64,000 nt of DNA from Rhodobacter sp. (GTDB lineage Bacteria; Pseudomonadota; Alphaproteobacteria; Rhodobacterales; Rhodobacteraceae), in NCBI GenBank assembly GCA_020637595.1, contig JACKKE010000002.1, forward strand, positions 186,001 to 250,000, given 5' to 3'. Under the pieces are notes generated by a model. It saw only the letters and a program-made list of their open reading frames with translations, was not told the DNA's origin and did no database searches. The position numbers and the translations under genes are program-made. Below, piece by piece: positions 26,077-35,224 of the stretch (its first letter is position 1; each line of letters begins with the position of its first letter).

Positions 26077-27278
26077 TACTTCAAGAGTGCCTTGAGGTCG
26101 GTCGCGGGATCGGCCAGGGCCTCGGGCGTGGGTTGCTTGCCGGTTTCCAGCATCCGTTTGCCGACCATATAGCCGCGCGGATCGTTCATCGCATCGACGG
26201 CGATGAAACGACCGGCGGCGAAATACCAGTGGCTGCGCGCCTCGCCCGAGTCGCGCACGACGACCTGGTCATAGCCGGTGTTGAGGCCGGCGATCTGCAG
26301 CTTGACGTCATACTGGTCGGACCAGAACCACGGCATCGGCACATAGGGTTTCTGTGCGCCCAGCATGTTTTCGGCAACGTTCTCGGCCTGGTCGATGGCG
26401 TTTTGCACGCTCTCCAGACGGATCCGGTTGCCCTGATAGACGAACGAGGCGCAATCACCCGCCGCCCAGATCGCCGGGTCCGAGGTGCGGCCGAACGCGT
26501 CGACACGGATGCCGTTCTCCAGCGTGACGCCCGCCCCTTCGGCCAGCGCCGAGGCGGGCGCGATGCCGATGCCGACGATGGCGAAATCGACGGCCAGCGT
26601 GCTGCCGTCGGCCAGTTCCGCCCCGGTGACATGGCCCTCGCCGATCAGGCGCTTGAGGCCTACGCCCTCGCGGATGGTGACACCGTGGCGGGTATGCAGG
26701 GCGCGCATGTAATCGGCGGTCTCGGGGGCTGCGACACGGCCGAGGATGCGCGGCGCGGCCTCGATCAGCGTGACCTTCATCCCCTTGAGCGCCGCCACCG
26801 CTGCGGCCTCGAGCCCGATATAGCCGCCGCCGATGATCAGCACATGTTTGCCCGGCGCGAATTCATGCGCCATCGTGTCGATGTCCGAGAGCCGGCGCAC
26901 GCCGTAGACCCCGCCCAGCGTGCCGCCAATCGCTGCCGGCAGCATTCGTGGATCCGAGCCGGTGGTCAGCGCCAGCTGGTCATAGGCAATGACCTCATCG
27001 CCCAGGTGCACCGTCCTGGCCGCGGCGTCGATGCCGGTGACCGGGGTGCCCAGGCGCAGGGTAATGTTCTTCTCGGCATAAAAGCTCTCGGCGCGCAGGA
27101 ACAGGCGCTCCAGCTCCATCTCGCCCAGCAGGTATTTTTTGGACAGGGGCGGGCGCTGATAGGGCGGCACCGGTTCGTCACCGATCAGCGTGAGCGCGCC
27201 GTCATAGCCCAGCGCCCTGAGTTTCGCCACCAGCGATGCGCCGGCCTGACCTGCGCCGATCACCACGATTCCCGCCAT
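26076..27278 (-). CDS. FAD-dependent NAD(P)H ferredoxin/rubredoxin reductase-like protein
   Basis: A 400-residue two-dinucleotide-binding flavoprotein of the oxygenase-coupled ferredoxin reductase family. The FAD motif VVIGAGQAGASLVAKLRALG opens the protein, LIIGGGYIGLEAAAVAALKG is the NAD(P)H site, and IWAAGDCASF is the second FAD contact. The C-terminal reductase domain has PWFWSDQYDVKLQIAGL. Such proteins reduce [2Fe-2S] ferredoxins that feed P450 or ring-hydroxylating oxygenases; no partner is in the window. I use ATG 27278 rather than upstream codons because it starts at the FAD motif. It precedes rsmD with a 1-base overlap, an odd but common pairing of unrelated functions. Confidence 0.88.
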   Translation of the reverse strand: MAGIVVIGAGQAGASLVAKLRALGYDGALTLIGDEPVPPYQRPPLSKKYLLGEMELERLFLRAESFYAEKNITLRLGTPVTGIDAAARTVHLGDEVIAYDQLALTTGSDPRMLPAAIGGTLGGVYGVRRLSDIDTMAHEFAPGKHVLIIGGGYIGLEAAAVAALKGMKVTLIEAAPRILGRVAAPETADYMRALHTRHGVTIREGVGLKRLIGEGHVTGAELADGSTLAVDFAIVGIGIAPASALAEGAGVTLENGIRVDAFGRTSDPAIWAAGDCASFVYQGNRIRLESVQNAIDQAENVAENMLGAQKPYVPMPWFWSDQYDVKLQIAGLNTGYDQVVVRDSGEARSHWYFAAGRFIAVDAMNDPRGYMVGKRMLETGKQPTPEALADPATDLKALLK

Positions 27279-27386
27279 TGAACCCCTCCATCTGCTCGGC
27301 CCCCTGTCAGAGCCCATTGCGTGCTCTATATCCCACGCTATCGTTCAAACCCAGACCCCTTGGCGCTGTAGAGGAGACCTGTGCCC

Positions 27387-27872
27387 ATGACCATTTCCGT
27401 CGGTGACCGCCTGCCCGATGCAACCCTGTGCCGCCTCGGCCGCGACGGCCCCGAGGCCGTGACCGTGCGCGACCTGACAGCCGGGCGCAAGGTGGTGATC
27501 TTTGCGGTGCCGGGGGCCTATACGCCCACCTGTCATTCGGCGCATGTGCCTGGCTTCATCGCCGCGCGCGAGGCGCTGCTGGCCAAGGGGATTGACGAGA
27601 TCATCTGCCTGTCCGTGAATGATGCGCATGTGATGCGCCACTGGGGCGAGGCGACCGGCGCGACCGCAGCGGGGATTTCCATGCTGTCGGACGGGACGGG
27701 CGAATTTACCCGCGCGATGGGGATGGAATTCGATGCGCCGGTGGTTGGCATGATGGGCCGCTCGAAACGTTATGCGCTGATGGCCGAGGACGGCGTGGTC
27801 AAGGTCTGGCATCCCGAAACCGGTCGGGGCTGCGAAGTGTCGGGCGGGCCGGCGATGCTGGCGGCGGTCTGA
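27387..27872 (+). CDS. Peroxiredoxin (Prx5 type)
   Basis: A 161-residue peroxiredoxin of the Prx5/glutaredoxin-linked class. The active-site block is VPGAYTPTCHSAHVPGF, with peroxidatic Cys49; a second Cys lies in GRGCEVSGGPA near the C-terminus, as often in this class. It reduces hydroperoxides in the cytoplasm using thiol donors such as glutathione/glutaredoxin. ATG 27387 is chosen; an in-frame GTG at 27381 is closer to the GAGGAG at 27371 than is usual. Monocistronic, followed by a perfect 23-bp inverted repeat. Confidence 0.92.
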   Translation: MTISVGDRLPDATLCRLGRDGPEAVTVRDLTAGRKVVIFAVPGAYTPTCHSAHVPGFIAAREALLAKGIDEIICLSVNDAHVMRHWGEATGATAAGISMLSDGTGEFTRAMGMEFDAPVVGMMGRSKRYALMAEDGVVKVWHPETGRGCEVSGGPAMLAAV

Positions 27873-27885
27873 TCGGCGGCCACGG

Positions 27886-27941
27886 GGTGGGCGGATCGCC
27901 CACCCTACCGGGCGCCCAGTAGGGTGGGCGATCCGCCCACC
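27886..27941. repeat. Perfect 23-bp inverted repeat between convergent genes
   Basis: Arms 27886-27908 and 27919-27941 are perfectly complementary, with a 10-base loop (CGGGCGCCCA). Each arm holds GTGGGC and GCCCAC, so each is itself partly palindromic. It fills the gap between the peroxiredoxin and pterin dehydratase stops and probably ends transcription from both sides. The 12-base GTAGGGTGGGCG of the right arm recurs at 41870-41881, after the tRNA gene. Confidence 0.85.
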
Positions 27942-27942
27942 T

Positions 27943-28242
27943 TTACCCGGCCAGCCGGTCCATCGCCTGTGCCAGATCCAGATCCAGCACCGTCAACCCC
28001 TTGACGTCATGGGTGGTCAGCACGACCTCGACCCGGTTCCAGACGTTCCGCCATTCCGGGTGGTGATCCAACTTTTCCGCCAGCAGCGCGACCCGCGTCA
28101 TCCAGCCGAAGGCCGCGTTGAAGTCGGCAAAGCGAAAGGTCTTGGCCACGGCATCGCGCGCCGGATCATGCGCCCAGCCCGCGGCGGTGAGGGTGCCGAG
28201 GGCGCTCTGCCTTTCGCTGCCGGTCAGCAGGGTCGGCCTCAT
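27943..28242 (-). CDS. phhB: 4a-hydroxytetrahydrobiopterin (pterin-4a-carbinolamine) dehydratase
   Basis: A 99-residue PCD/DCoH-fold protein that dehydrates the carbinolamine formed by aromatic amino acid hydroxylases, regenerating the pterin cofactor. The signature is FADFNAAFGWMTRVALLAEK followed by LDHHPEWRNVWNRVEVVLTTHDVKGLT in two parts: the EKLDHHPEW catalytic histidines and the THDVKGLTxLD block. No phenylalanine hydroxylase gene is in the window. Its start overlaps the GST stop (ATGA, 28239-28242). It is the last gene of a leftward run. Confidence 0.93.
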   Translation of the reverse strand: MRPTLLTGSERQSALGTLTAAGWAHDPARDAVAKTFRFADFNAAFGWMTRVALLAEKLDHHPEWRNVWNRVEVVLTTHDVKGLTVLDLDLAQAMDRLAG

Positions 28243-28841
28243 GCTGCGGCTTCGGCGTCGAGGGCTGCGGCGCGCAGACGAGCGGGCCGGTCCTGGATCC
28301 GGTTCCAATAGGCGGCAAAGGTGGAGCGAGACGGGATCGTGCCGAACTGCAGGCCCCAGCCGATCTGGCTGCCGGTATAGACATCGGCGGCGGTGAAGCG
28401 ATCGCCGGCCAGGAACGGGTGCTCGGACAGGCGGTGCTCCAGCGTGTCGAGCACATCCCCGAGGCAGCCGAACCCGACCATTCCCTTGCGGTCTTCGGGG
28501 ATCTCGAAGCCCAGCGCCACGGTGGTGACTGCCTGTTCCAGCGGCCCCGCGCCAAAGAACAGCCAGCGGTAATACTGGTCGCGTTGACCGGTCTGCGGGG
28601 CGAGGTCCGCCTCGGGGAACACGTCGGCCAGATAGGCACAGATCGCGGCGGCTTCGGTTACCGTGCGGCCGTCGTGAACGATCGCCGGCACCTTGCCCAT
28701 CGGGTTGATCGCCCGATAGGCCGCGGACTTCATCGCGGCGCCATAGTCCAGCAGATGCGTCCGGTAGGGCGCGCCGGTTTCCTCGAGCATCCAGCGCACG
28801 ATGGCGCCACGCGACCGCGGGTTGGTGTAGAAGTCGATCAT
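28239..28841 (-). CDS. Glutathione S-transferase family protein
   Basis: A 200-residue GST with an N-terminal thioredoxin-like domain (MIDFYTNPRSRGAIVRWMLE, with Ser/Arg in place of a Cys active site) including INPMGKVPAIVHDGRTVTEA, the glutathione-binding cis-Pro and Ser/Glu region, and a helical C-terminal domain with FLAGDRFTAADVYTGSQIGW. Conjugation or reduction of electrophiles in the cytoplasm is the general family role. ATG 28841 overlaps the FemAB-like stop by four bases and its own stop overlaps phhB, so it is embedded in an operon. Confidence 0.9.
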   Translation of the reverse strand: MIDFYTNPRSRGAIVRWMLEETGAPYRTHLLDYGAAMKSAAYRAINPMGKVPAIVHDGRTVTEAAAICAYLADVFPEADLAPQTGQRDQYYRWLFFGAGPLEQAVTTVALGFEIPEDRKGMVGFGCLGDVLDTLEHRLSEHPFLAGDRFTAADVYTGSQIGWGLQFGTIPSRSTFAAYWNRIQDRPARLRAAALDAEAAA

Positions 28842-29992
28842 TCCGCCTCCTCGGAGGGTGGCCCGCGCCGGAATGGACCACAGGCCGTCATAATTTCCAT
28901 GTCCTCGTCGACGGCGCGGCCCTCGGCCTGCAGATACGCGTCGACGGCGTTCTGAAACCGGGCGTCGGAAAACCAGTGCAGCGAATGGACCTGTGCCGGC
29001 AGATAGCCGCGCGCCAGCTTGTGTTCGCCCTGTGCCCCGGCTTCGACCCGGGTCAGCCCCCGGGCCAGCGCCCAGTCGATCGCCTGATAATAGCACAATT
29101 CGAAATGCAGGCAGGGATGATCCTCGACGCAGCCCCAGTAGCGGCCAAAGAGCGTGTCCGCGCCGATGAAATTCAGCGCACCGGCCACCGGGCGGCCCTG
29201 CCGGAGCGCCAGCATCAGCACGATGTCATCGGCCATCGTGCGGTGGATTTCGTCAAAGAACGCCCGCGTCAGATAGGGTCGGCCCCATTTGCGGCTGCCG
29301 GTGTCCTGGTAGAAGCTCCAGAAGGCCGCCCAATGTTCGGGCTGCAGCGCCGCACCGGTCAGCGCCACGATCTCGCCGCCGAACGCCTGTGCGACGCGGC
29401 GTTCGTGGCGGATCGTCTTGCGTTTGCGTGAACTCAGTGCCGCCAGGAACCCGTCGAAATCGCCATAGCCCGCGTCCTCCCAGTGAAACTGCTGGGTCAC
29501 GCGATGCAGGAACCCTTCCTCAGCGCCCAGCGCCGCCTCATCCTCGGTGCAGAAGGTCAGATGCGCCGACGACAGGCCGTTGTCTGCCGTGATCTGGCGC
29601 AGGGCGCGCAGCAGGATCGGGCGCAGCGCAGGATCGCCAAGCAGCCGCGGGCCGGTCGCCGGGGTAAACGGCACTGCCGATTGCAGTTTTGGGTAATACT
29701 GGCCGCCGGACCGCCGCCAGGCGTCGGCAAAGGCGTGGTCAAAGATATATTCGCCCTGGCTGTGCCCCTTTGCATAGAGCGGCATCGCCGCCAGCAGCCG
29801 CCCGTCTTGCCGGATCGTCAGGTGCTTGGCCTCCCAGCCGGTGCCCGCACCGACCGAACCCGAGCGTTCCAGCGCCGACAGGAACCGGTGGGTGGTAAAC
29901 GGATCCCGTGGCCGGCCCGGCCCGGGCTGCATCAGCGCATCCCACTCCTCGGCCGCGATTTCGGCAATGGCGTCGACGACCCCGATCTGCAC
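28838..29992 (-). CDS. FemAB-like/GNAT-fold protein (DUF482)
   Basis: A 384-residue protein of the DUF482 (FemAB-like) family, with a double acyltransferase fold. Landmarks are DAGYGDFDGFLAALSSRKRK, VAGALNFIGADTLFGRYWGC, HFELCYYQAIDWALARGL and EAGAQGEHKLARGYLP, all recurring in this family. Its molecular role is not established; relatives transfer aminoacyl groups to peptidoglycan or lipids. The start is a GTG at 29992 (VQIGVVDA) after AGGGGAAC; no ATG lies close. It is 50 bases downstream of the glycerophosphodiesterase gene and overlaps GST by four bases. Confidence 0.82.
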   Translation of the reverse strand: MQIGVVDAIAEIAAEEWDALMQPGPGRPRDPFTTHRFLSALERSGSVGAGTGWEAKHLTIRQDGRLLAAMPLYAKGHSQGEYIFDHAFADAWRRSGGQYYPKLQSAVPFTPATGPRLLGDPALRPILLRALRQITADNGLSSAHLTFCTEDEAALGAEEGFLHRVTQQFHWEDAGYGDFDGFLAALSSRKRKTIRHERRVAQAFGGEIVALTGAALQPEHWAAFWSFYQDTGSRKWGRPYLTRAFFDEIHRTMADDIVLMLALRQGRPVAGALNFIGADTLFGRYWGCVEDHPCLHFELCYYQAIDWALARGLTRVEAGAQGEHKLARGYLPAQVHSLHWFSDARFQNAVDAYLQAEGRAVDEDMEIMTACGPFRRGPPSEEAE

Positions 29993-30042
29993 CCGGTTCC
30001 CCTGTCGGTTTTCTGCAAAGCTCGGCGCGCCGGGACCGTCCG

Positions 30043-30813
30043 TCAATCCTGCGCGGCGCGATATCCCTCGAAGGTGATGTTCTGTGCGATACGGCGGGCC
30101 GTGGCCTCTTCCTCGGGCGAGCGGATCGTCCAGCACAGCACCGCTGCCCCGGCGGCCTTCAGCTCGGCCACGCGCGGACGGTCAAGATCGCGCCAGTGAT
30201 GCGAGATGAACGCAGCGCCCACCCGGTCGAAATCGGCAATCGCGGCCAGCGAGGCGCGGTGGGCGGCGTCGGTGCCCTCGGGCAGGTCCTCGGCCGGGAA
30301 GGCATAGGTCGTCAGACCGCGCGCCACGCCCGGTGCCAGATCGGCCATCGTCGCGATCATCGACGGGTTGAACGACATCACCGCCACTGGCCCGCCATAA
30401 CCCTCCAGTGCCGCGGCCGTCGCGCGTTCCAGCTGGCCGTCGCTGTCGCCCATGCGCTGCGACTGGTCCTTGAGCTCGATCAGCAGCGGCACGCGGCCGT
30501 CGACCTCGGCGAGCACCTGCCGCAGCGTCGGGATCGGCTCGGGGCATTCGCGGACGCGGATGCGCTGCAATTCCGCGGTCGAGCGTGCGCGCAGCGGTCC
30601 GGTCTCATAGGTCAGCCGGTCCAGCGTGTCGTCATGGAACACCATCGCCACGCCATCGGCGCTGGGCTGCAGGTCGATCTCAATCCCATACCCGGCGGCG
30701 ACAGCGGCGCGCACCGCGGGCAGGCTGTTTTCGGGGGCCCGCGCCGAGAGGTCGTGCAGCGCCCGGTGGGCGATCGGCCGGCGCAGGAAGTCGGGGTGCA
30801 GCGCGGGACGCAT
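30043..30813 (-). CDS. Glycerophosphodiester phosphodiesterase family protein
   Basis: A 256-residue GDPD-family TIM-barrel enzyme expected to split glycerophosphodiesters into glycerol 3-phosphate and an alcohol. The catalytic region IAHRALHDLSARAPENSLPA and GYGIEIDLQPSADGVAMVFHDDTLDRLT carry the His, Glu, Asp and second His of the active site; LLIELKDQ supplies the further Glu/Lys. There is no signal peptide, so it is cytoplasmic. The HRA motif replaces the more usual HRG. ATG 30813 is 10 bases after the RidA stop, so the genes are co-oriented. Confidence 0.9.
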   Translation of the reverse strand: MRPALHPDFLRRPIAHRALHDLSARAPENSLPAVRAAVAAGYGIEIDLQPSADGVAMVFHDDTLDRLTYETGPLRARSTAELQRIRVRECPEPIPTLRQVLAEVDGRVPLLIELKDQSQRMGDSDGQLERATAAALEGYGGPVAVMSFNPSMIATMADLAPGVARGLTTYAFPAEDLPEGTDAAHRASLAAIADFDRVGAAFISHHWRDLDRPRVAELKAAGAAVLCWTIRSPEEEATARRIAQNITFEGYRAAQD

Positions 30814-30823
30814 CGACAGACCC

Positions 30824-31288
30824 TCAGTTGATCTCAAAGATTGCCTCGATCTCGACCGCGACGCCCAGCGGCAGCGATGGCGCCCCGACCGCCGAGCGCG
30901 CGTGGCGCCCGGCCTCGCCCAGCACCGCGACCAGCAGATCCGAGGCGCCGTTGATGACCTTGGGCTGGTCGGTGAAATCGGCGGTGCAGTTGACAAAGCC
31001 GACCAGCTTGACCACCCGCTTGAGCCGGCCGAAATCGCCGTCGACGGCGGCGCGCAGCTGGGCCAGCAGGCTCAATGCGCAGGCCCGCGCAGCCTCGGCC
31101 CCCTGTTCGGTCGACAGATCGGCGCCCAGCTTGCCGCGAATCAGCCCGCCCGCGGTCATGCTGACCTGGCCCGAGACAAAGACCTGGTTGCCGGTGATCA
31201 CCCAGGGCACATAATTGGCGGCCGGGGCAGGGGCGTCCGGCAGCGTCAGACCCAGTTCGGCAAGGCGGGTTTCGATGGCATGCGGCAT
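30824..31288 (-). CDS. RidA/YjgF-family protein
   Basis: A 154-residue RidA-superfamily protein. The family deaminates reactive enamine/imine intermediates released by PLP enzymes. Visible blocks are PWVITGNQVFVSGQVSM and the C-terminal SLPLGVAVEIEAIFEIN; the canonical Arg of the classical RidA (in GRSC/ARAAV-like stretches) corresponds here to HARSAVGAPSLP, so the active Arg is present. It is longer than RidA proper and closer to the YjgH/VioJ-type N-terminally extended group. ATG 31288 is preceded by AGGAGG; a TTG six bases earlier is in frame. First gene of the leftward run. Confidence 0.85.
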   Translation of the reverse strand: MPHAIETRLAELGLTLPDAPAPAANYVPWVITGNQVFVSGQVSMTAGGLIRGKLGADLSTEQGAEAARACALSLLAQLRAAVDGDFGRLKRVVKLVGFVNCTADFTDQPKVINGASDLLVAVLGEAGRHARSAVGAPSLPLGVAVEIEAIFEIN

Positions 31289-31412
31289 GGGCAACCTCCT
31301 GTTTCAGCGGGGGCAGAAAAGCACGTTTGCCCTATCACGAAAAGCCCCGATGCGACGGGCGGTCCGGGCCAAGGGCCGCGCGGGCGGCGGTGAGCGGTCT
31401 GCACGGCGACGG

Positions 31413-32690
31413 TCAGGGCTCGCGCAAGGCGCGCTGCATCGCCTCGGTCACCGGTGCCAGCAAATAGCCCAGCGGCGTGCGCGGCCCGGTGGCGATGAAC
31501 CCCTGCACGCTCATCCCCGGCAGCAGCGCGCGCCCCCGCAGCGCCGCCTGCCCCCCGGGCGTCAGCGCCAGCCGCACCCGGACCTGGCGCGCGCCGCTGT
31601 GCGGATCGGTCAGCGCGGCGGCGGCGATATCGGTGACCTCGGCCGCCAGATCGGGCACCCCCGCCGCGGCAAAGGCCGGGATCCGCAGCGTGGCGGGCTG
31701 GCCGGGATAGACCCGGTCGACATCGTCGGCGCGCAGGTTCAGCGTCACGGTGGGGCCGGTATCCCGGGGGATGATCGTCGCCACCGTGTCGCCGGCGGCC
31801 ACCATCGGCCCCGGCCCGGTGACCGTCAACCCCAGCACCCGCCCGGCGATTGGCGCGCGCAACTCCAGCCGTGCGCGCCGGTCGGCCAGCAGGGCGCGCC
31901 GGACGGCCAGCTCGGGCAACAGGGCGGCGATCTCGGCCAGCTGCGTTTCGGCCTCCTCGCGGCGGGTGGCGAGCAGTGTCTCGGCCTGCAGCGCGAGGTC
32001 GGCGTCCTGGCCGCGCAATTCGGCGCTGCGGGTTTCGAGCATGGCGCGGGCGCCCTGCATCCGTGCGGTTTCGCGCGCCAGTTCGGTGGCGCGCGCGCCG
32101 GTGGTGAGGCCCTGATCGCGCAGCGCCTCATGCCGGGCCCGGTCGGTGGCAATGAGGGCGGATTCGGCCTCGATCGCGCGGGTCTGCGCCTCCAGCCCGG
32201 CGAGTTCGGCGGCGATCTGCAGGCGGCGTTGCGCCAGTTGCGCCTGCTGGCGGCGCAGGGTCAGGGCGCGCGCCTCGAACAGCCGCCGCTGCGCCAGCAC
32301 CGCAGCCTGCATGCCCGGTTCGGCGGAGGGGGCGGGCGGTGGAAACCCCGTGCCGTCACGCTCGACCCGCAATCGCTGTTGCCGTGCCAGGGCCTCGACC
32401 CACTGCGCGGTGACCAGATCCCATTCATGCTGCAGGGTCGAATCATCGAGCCGGATCACCAGATCGCCGGCCTCCAGCCGCTGCCCTTCGACCACCGCGA
32501 CCACGGCGACGATCCCGGTCTCGGGTGGTTGCACGGGGCGTCCCAGGGCGGTGGTGTCGACCTCGCCCGGGGCAAAGACGGCGCCGGCCAGGGGCACCTG
32601 CGCCGCCCAGACGCCGACCCCGGCCAGCAGCAGCAGCGCCGCGACAAGGCCCAGCGTCAGCGGTCCGCGCGCATCGAGGGCCCGCTTCAT
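31413..32690 (-). CDS. HlyD-family type I secretion periplasmic adaptor
   Basis: A 425-residue membrane fusion protein: one N-terminal membrane helix (TLGLVAALLLLAGVGVWAA), a biotinyl-lipoyl-like half (ETGIVAVVAVVEGQRLEAGD), a long coiled-coil hairpin rich in Ala, Gln, Arg and Leu (about residues 130-270), the second lipoyl half (ELRAPIAGRVLGLTV) and a beta-barrel region. It bridges the inner-membrane ABC exporter and an outer-membrane channel. The start overlaps the ABC gene stop (ATGA, 32687-32690). No TolC-type gene is in the window. The closest visible candidate cargo is the RTX-repeat protein at 41933-42958, about 9 kb away. Confidence 0.9.
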   Translation of the reverse strand: MKRALDARGPLTLGLVAALLLLAGVGVWAAQVPLAGAVFAPGEVDTTALGRPVQPPETGIVAVVAVVEGQRLEAGDLVIRLDDSTLQHEWDLVTAQWVEALARQQRLRVERDGTGFPPPAPSAEPGMQAAVLAQRRLFEARALTLRRQQAQLAQRRLQIAAELAGLEAQTRAIEAESALIATDRARHEALRDQGLTTGARATELARETARMQGARAMLETRSAELRGQDADLALQAETLLATRREEAETQLAEIAALLPELAVRRALLADRRARLELRAPIAGRVLGLTVTGPGPMVAAGDTVATIIPRDTGPTVTLNLRADDVDRVYPGQPATLRIPAFAAAGVPDLAAEVTDIAAAALTDPHSGARQVRVRLALTPGGQAALRGRALLPGMSVQGFIATGPRTPLGYLLAPVTEAMQRALREP

Positions 32691-34390
32691 GCCGGCCCCC
32701 GGGCCGCGGGCGGGCCGACGATGGCGGTGTGGTTGCGCACGAGATCGCGCAAGACCTGATCGCGCGGGCCGAACGACACCTGCGCGCCGGCATCGAGGAC
32801 CAGCAGGTCATCGCATTCCGAGATCGCAGCGGGGCGATGGGCCAGCACCAGAACCACGGCGCCGCGGGCTTTGGCGGCGCGAATCGCGGCATTCAGCGCG
32901 GCCGCCCCCTCGGAATCGAGTTGGGCGTTGGGTTCGTCGAGGATCAGCAGCGAGGGCGCGCCAAAGAGCGCGCGCGCCAGGGCTACCCGCTGCATCTGCC
33001 CGCCCGAGAGCCGCCCGCCGCCGGCATCCAGCACCGTGTCATAGCCCAGCGGCAGCGCGGTGATCTCGGCGTGGATCCCGGCGAGGCGCGCCGCCTCGGC
33101 AACGCGGCCAAGGTCGGCGGCCGGATCGAACCGGGCGATATTCTGCCCGATGGTGCCGGGAAACAGGCGCGCGTTCTGCGGCAGATAGCCGATCTGCGCC
33201 GCGCCGGGGGGCAGCGGCAACACGGACTCGCCCAGGCGCAGGGTTCCGGTCAGCACCGGGACCAGCCCCAGCAGCGCACCGGCCAGCGTCGTTTTCCCCG
33301 ATCCGCTGGGGCCGATGACCCCGACTGCGATGCCGGGGGCGGCGGTGAACCCGCTCAGTCGCAGGCGCGGGGCCGAGGTGCCCGGTGTTGCCGCCACCAG
33401 CCCCTCGATCCGCAGCGCGCCACCGGACTGGGTTGGCCGTGGACGTTCGGCCGGGGCCGCGTCGAGGAACCCGCGCAGCCGGTGCCAGCCCGCCCGGGCG
33501 TGCAGCAGCGAGGGCCAGTGCACCGCCAGCTGTTCGACCGGCGCCAGCGCGCGACCCATCAGGATCGAGGCGGCCATGATCAGCCCGGGCGAAAGGTGCC
33601 CCTGCAGCACCAGCCACGCGCCCAGTGCCAGCATGGCCGATTGCATGAACAGCCGAAACGAACGGGCGGTGGCCGAATCGAAGGCCGCACGGTCGGCGGC
33701 GGCGATGTGACCGGCCAGCGCGGTCTGCCGCTGGCTCAGCCAGGCTGCGGACAGCGCCGGGGCGAGGCCCAGCGCGGCGACCGGTTGCGCGGTGTCAGTG
33801 AGGGTGCGCGCCAGCCCCTCGGCCTGGTGGCCGGCCTCGGCCATCGTCCGTCTGGGGCGTCGTTGGCGCAGTTGACCGGCCAGGGCGATCAGCGCCAGCA
33901 CGCCGCCGCCGGCGACGGCCAGCGCCCCCATCGCCGGGTGCAGCAGGAACAGGAGGGCGAGAAAGGCAAAGGCCCAGGGCGTGTCGATCAGTGCCAGAAG
34001 CGCCGGCGAGGAGACCGCGCGCTGCACCGCGTCGAGATCGTCGAGCGCGCGGATCGCGCGCGGATCGGGCGGGTCGCGGGTCTGCGCACGCAGCCGGGCG
34101 GCGATCACCCGCGGTTCGAGCCCGGCGCGCAGCCGGGCACCGATGCGCAGCATCAGCCGCGCCCGTGCGGTGTCGATCAGCGCCATCATCGCGTGGAGGA
34201 ACGCGACCAGCGCAAAGAGAACCCCCAGCGTCGCCGCCGATCCTGCGGCCAGAACCCGGTCATAGACCTGCAGCATGAACAGCGGTCCGGTCAGAAGCAG
34301 AGGATTCAGCAGTGCGCCGAATCCGGCCACCGCCAGCCAGAGGCCGCGGGTTGGTGCGGGGTCGTCTGCCGCTGGGGCCGGCGGGGTCAT
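32687..34390 (-). CDS. Type I secretion ABC exporter (PrtD/HlyB-like permease-ATPase)
   Basis: A 567-residue fused permease-ATPase. The N-terminal half is an ABC exporter transmembrane domain beginning LWLAVAGFGALLNPLLLTGP and FMLQVYDRVL, which is the hallmark of PrtD-type T1SS ATPases; there is no C39 peptidase domain. The nucleotide-binding domain has Walker A VGVIGPSGSGKTTLAGALLG, Q loop GYLPQNARLFPGTI, signature RLSGGQMQRVALARAL, Walker B LLILDEPNAQLDSEG and the H loop LVLAHRPAA. ATG 34390 has GGAGATCT upstream. It is the first gene of the ABC-adaptor pair. The substrate is unknown. Confidence 0.93.
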   Translation of the reverse strand: MTPPAPAADDPAPTRGLWLAVAGFGALLNPLLLTGPLFMLQVYDRVLAAGSAATLGVLFALVAFLHAMMALIDTARARLMLRIGARLRAGLEPRVIAARLRAQTRDPPDPRAIRALDDLDAVQRAVSSPALLALIDTPWAFAFLALLFLLHPAMGALAVAGGGVLALIALAGQLRQRRPRRTMAEAGHQAEGLARTLTDTAQPVAALGLAPALSAAWLSQRQTALAGHIAAADRAAFDSATARSFRLFMQSAMLALGAWLVLQGHLSPGLIMAASILMGRALAPVEQLAVHWPSLLHARAGWHRLRGFLDAAPAERPRPTQSGGALRIEGLVAATPGTSAPRLRLSGFTAAPGIAVGVIGPSGSGKTTLAGALLGLVPVLTGTLRLGESVLPLPPGAAQIGYLPQNARLFPGTIGQNIARFDPAADLGRVAEAARLAGIHAEITALPLGYDTVLDAGGGRLSGGQMQRVALARALFGAPSLLILDEPNAQLDSEGAAALNAAIRAAKARGAVVLVLAHRPAAISECDDLLVLDAGAQVSFGPRDQVLRDLVRNHTAIVGPPAARGPA

Positions 34391-34501
34391 GCCAGATCTC
34401 CGTTCATGGCCGTCGGGCGGTTGCCATGACGACTCGCCCGCTGTTAAAATGACCGTAACGACTGACCCGCTATTATTCGGTAAACGGCTCTGGAGTTTCG
34501 C

Positions 34502-35224
34502 GTGCGGACCCGCAGGATTGGCAAGGTTTCTCTGATCGCGCTGGTGATCGTCGCTTCGGTGGCGGGCTGCGCCCGCGCGCCCGCCCCGTCCGACGCCAAC
34601 GATCCCTATGAAACCGTCAACCGCGAGTGGTTCGAGACGAATCTCGCATTGTCGGGCGGGACCGAGCGCGCAACGCCCCCGCGCCCGTCGCCGGTGCGGC
34701 GGATGGTCAGCAATTTCGGCGGCAACCTGGGCCTGCCGTCGACGATCCTCAACGACCTGCTGCAGATCCGCCCGGATCGCGCGGTCGAAAACACCCTTCG
34801 ATTCGTGGTTAACACAACCGTCGGCCTGGGCGGTCTGTTCGATCCGGCCGGCCGGGTCGGGCTGCACGGGCGGCGGACGGATTTTGGCGAGACCCTGCAT
34901 CGCTGGGGCATGGGCGAGGGGGCCTATCTGGTGTTGCCGGTCTGGGGCCCGTCGACCGAGCGCGATGCGCTGGGGCTGGCGGTCGATATGGTCATCGACC
35001 CGCTGCGCTTTGCGCTGCCCTCGGGCGATTACGACTGGACGCTGGCCGCCCGCGGGGCGGCGCGTTTCGCCGACGCCGCGGAATATGCCGACATCATCGA
35101 CGCGAATGTGATCAACACAACCGAGCCGTATCTGCAGGCAAGGCTTCTCTACCTGCAGACGCGGCGTTATCATCTCGGCATTCAAGCCGAGGACGATATC
35201 ATTGACCCTTACGCCGATTTCTGA
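34502..35224 (+). CDS. mlaA: MlaA (VacJ) lipoprotein, phospholipid retrograde transport
   Basis: A 240-residue outer-membrane lipoprotein of the Mla system, which removes mislocalised phospholipids from the outer leaflet. The start codon is GTG at 34502. The lipobox SVAGC lies at the end of the signal peptide (IALVIVASVAGC). Family blocks are NDPYETVNREWFETN, FGGNLGLPSTILNDLLQ, VVNTTVGLGGLFDPA and WGMGEGAYLVLPVWGPST. The gene overlaps mlaC by 23 bases. Genes for the MlaDEF inner-membrane complex and MlaB are absent from the window. Divergent from the ABC exporter gene. Confidence 0.94.
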   Translation: MRTRRIGKVSLIALVIVASVAGCARAPAPSDANDPYETVNREWFETNLALSGGTERATPPRPSPVRRMVSNFGGNLGLPSTILNDLLQIRPDRAVENTLRFVVNTTVGLGGLFDPAGRVGLHGRRTDFGETLHRWGMGEGAYLVLPVWGPSTERDALGLAVDMVIDPLRFALPSGDYDWTLAARGAARFADAAEYADIIDANVINTTEPYLQARLLYLQTRRYHLGIQAEDDIIDPYADF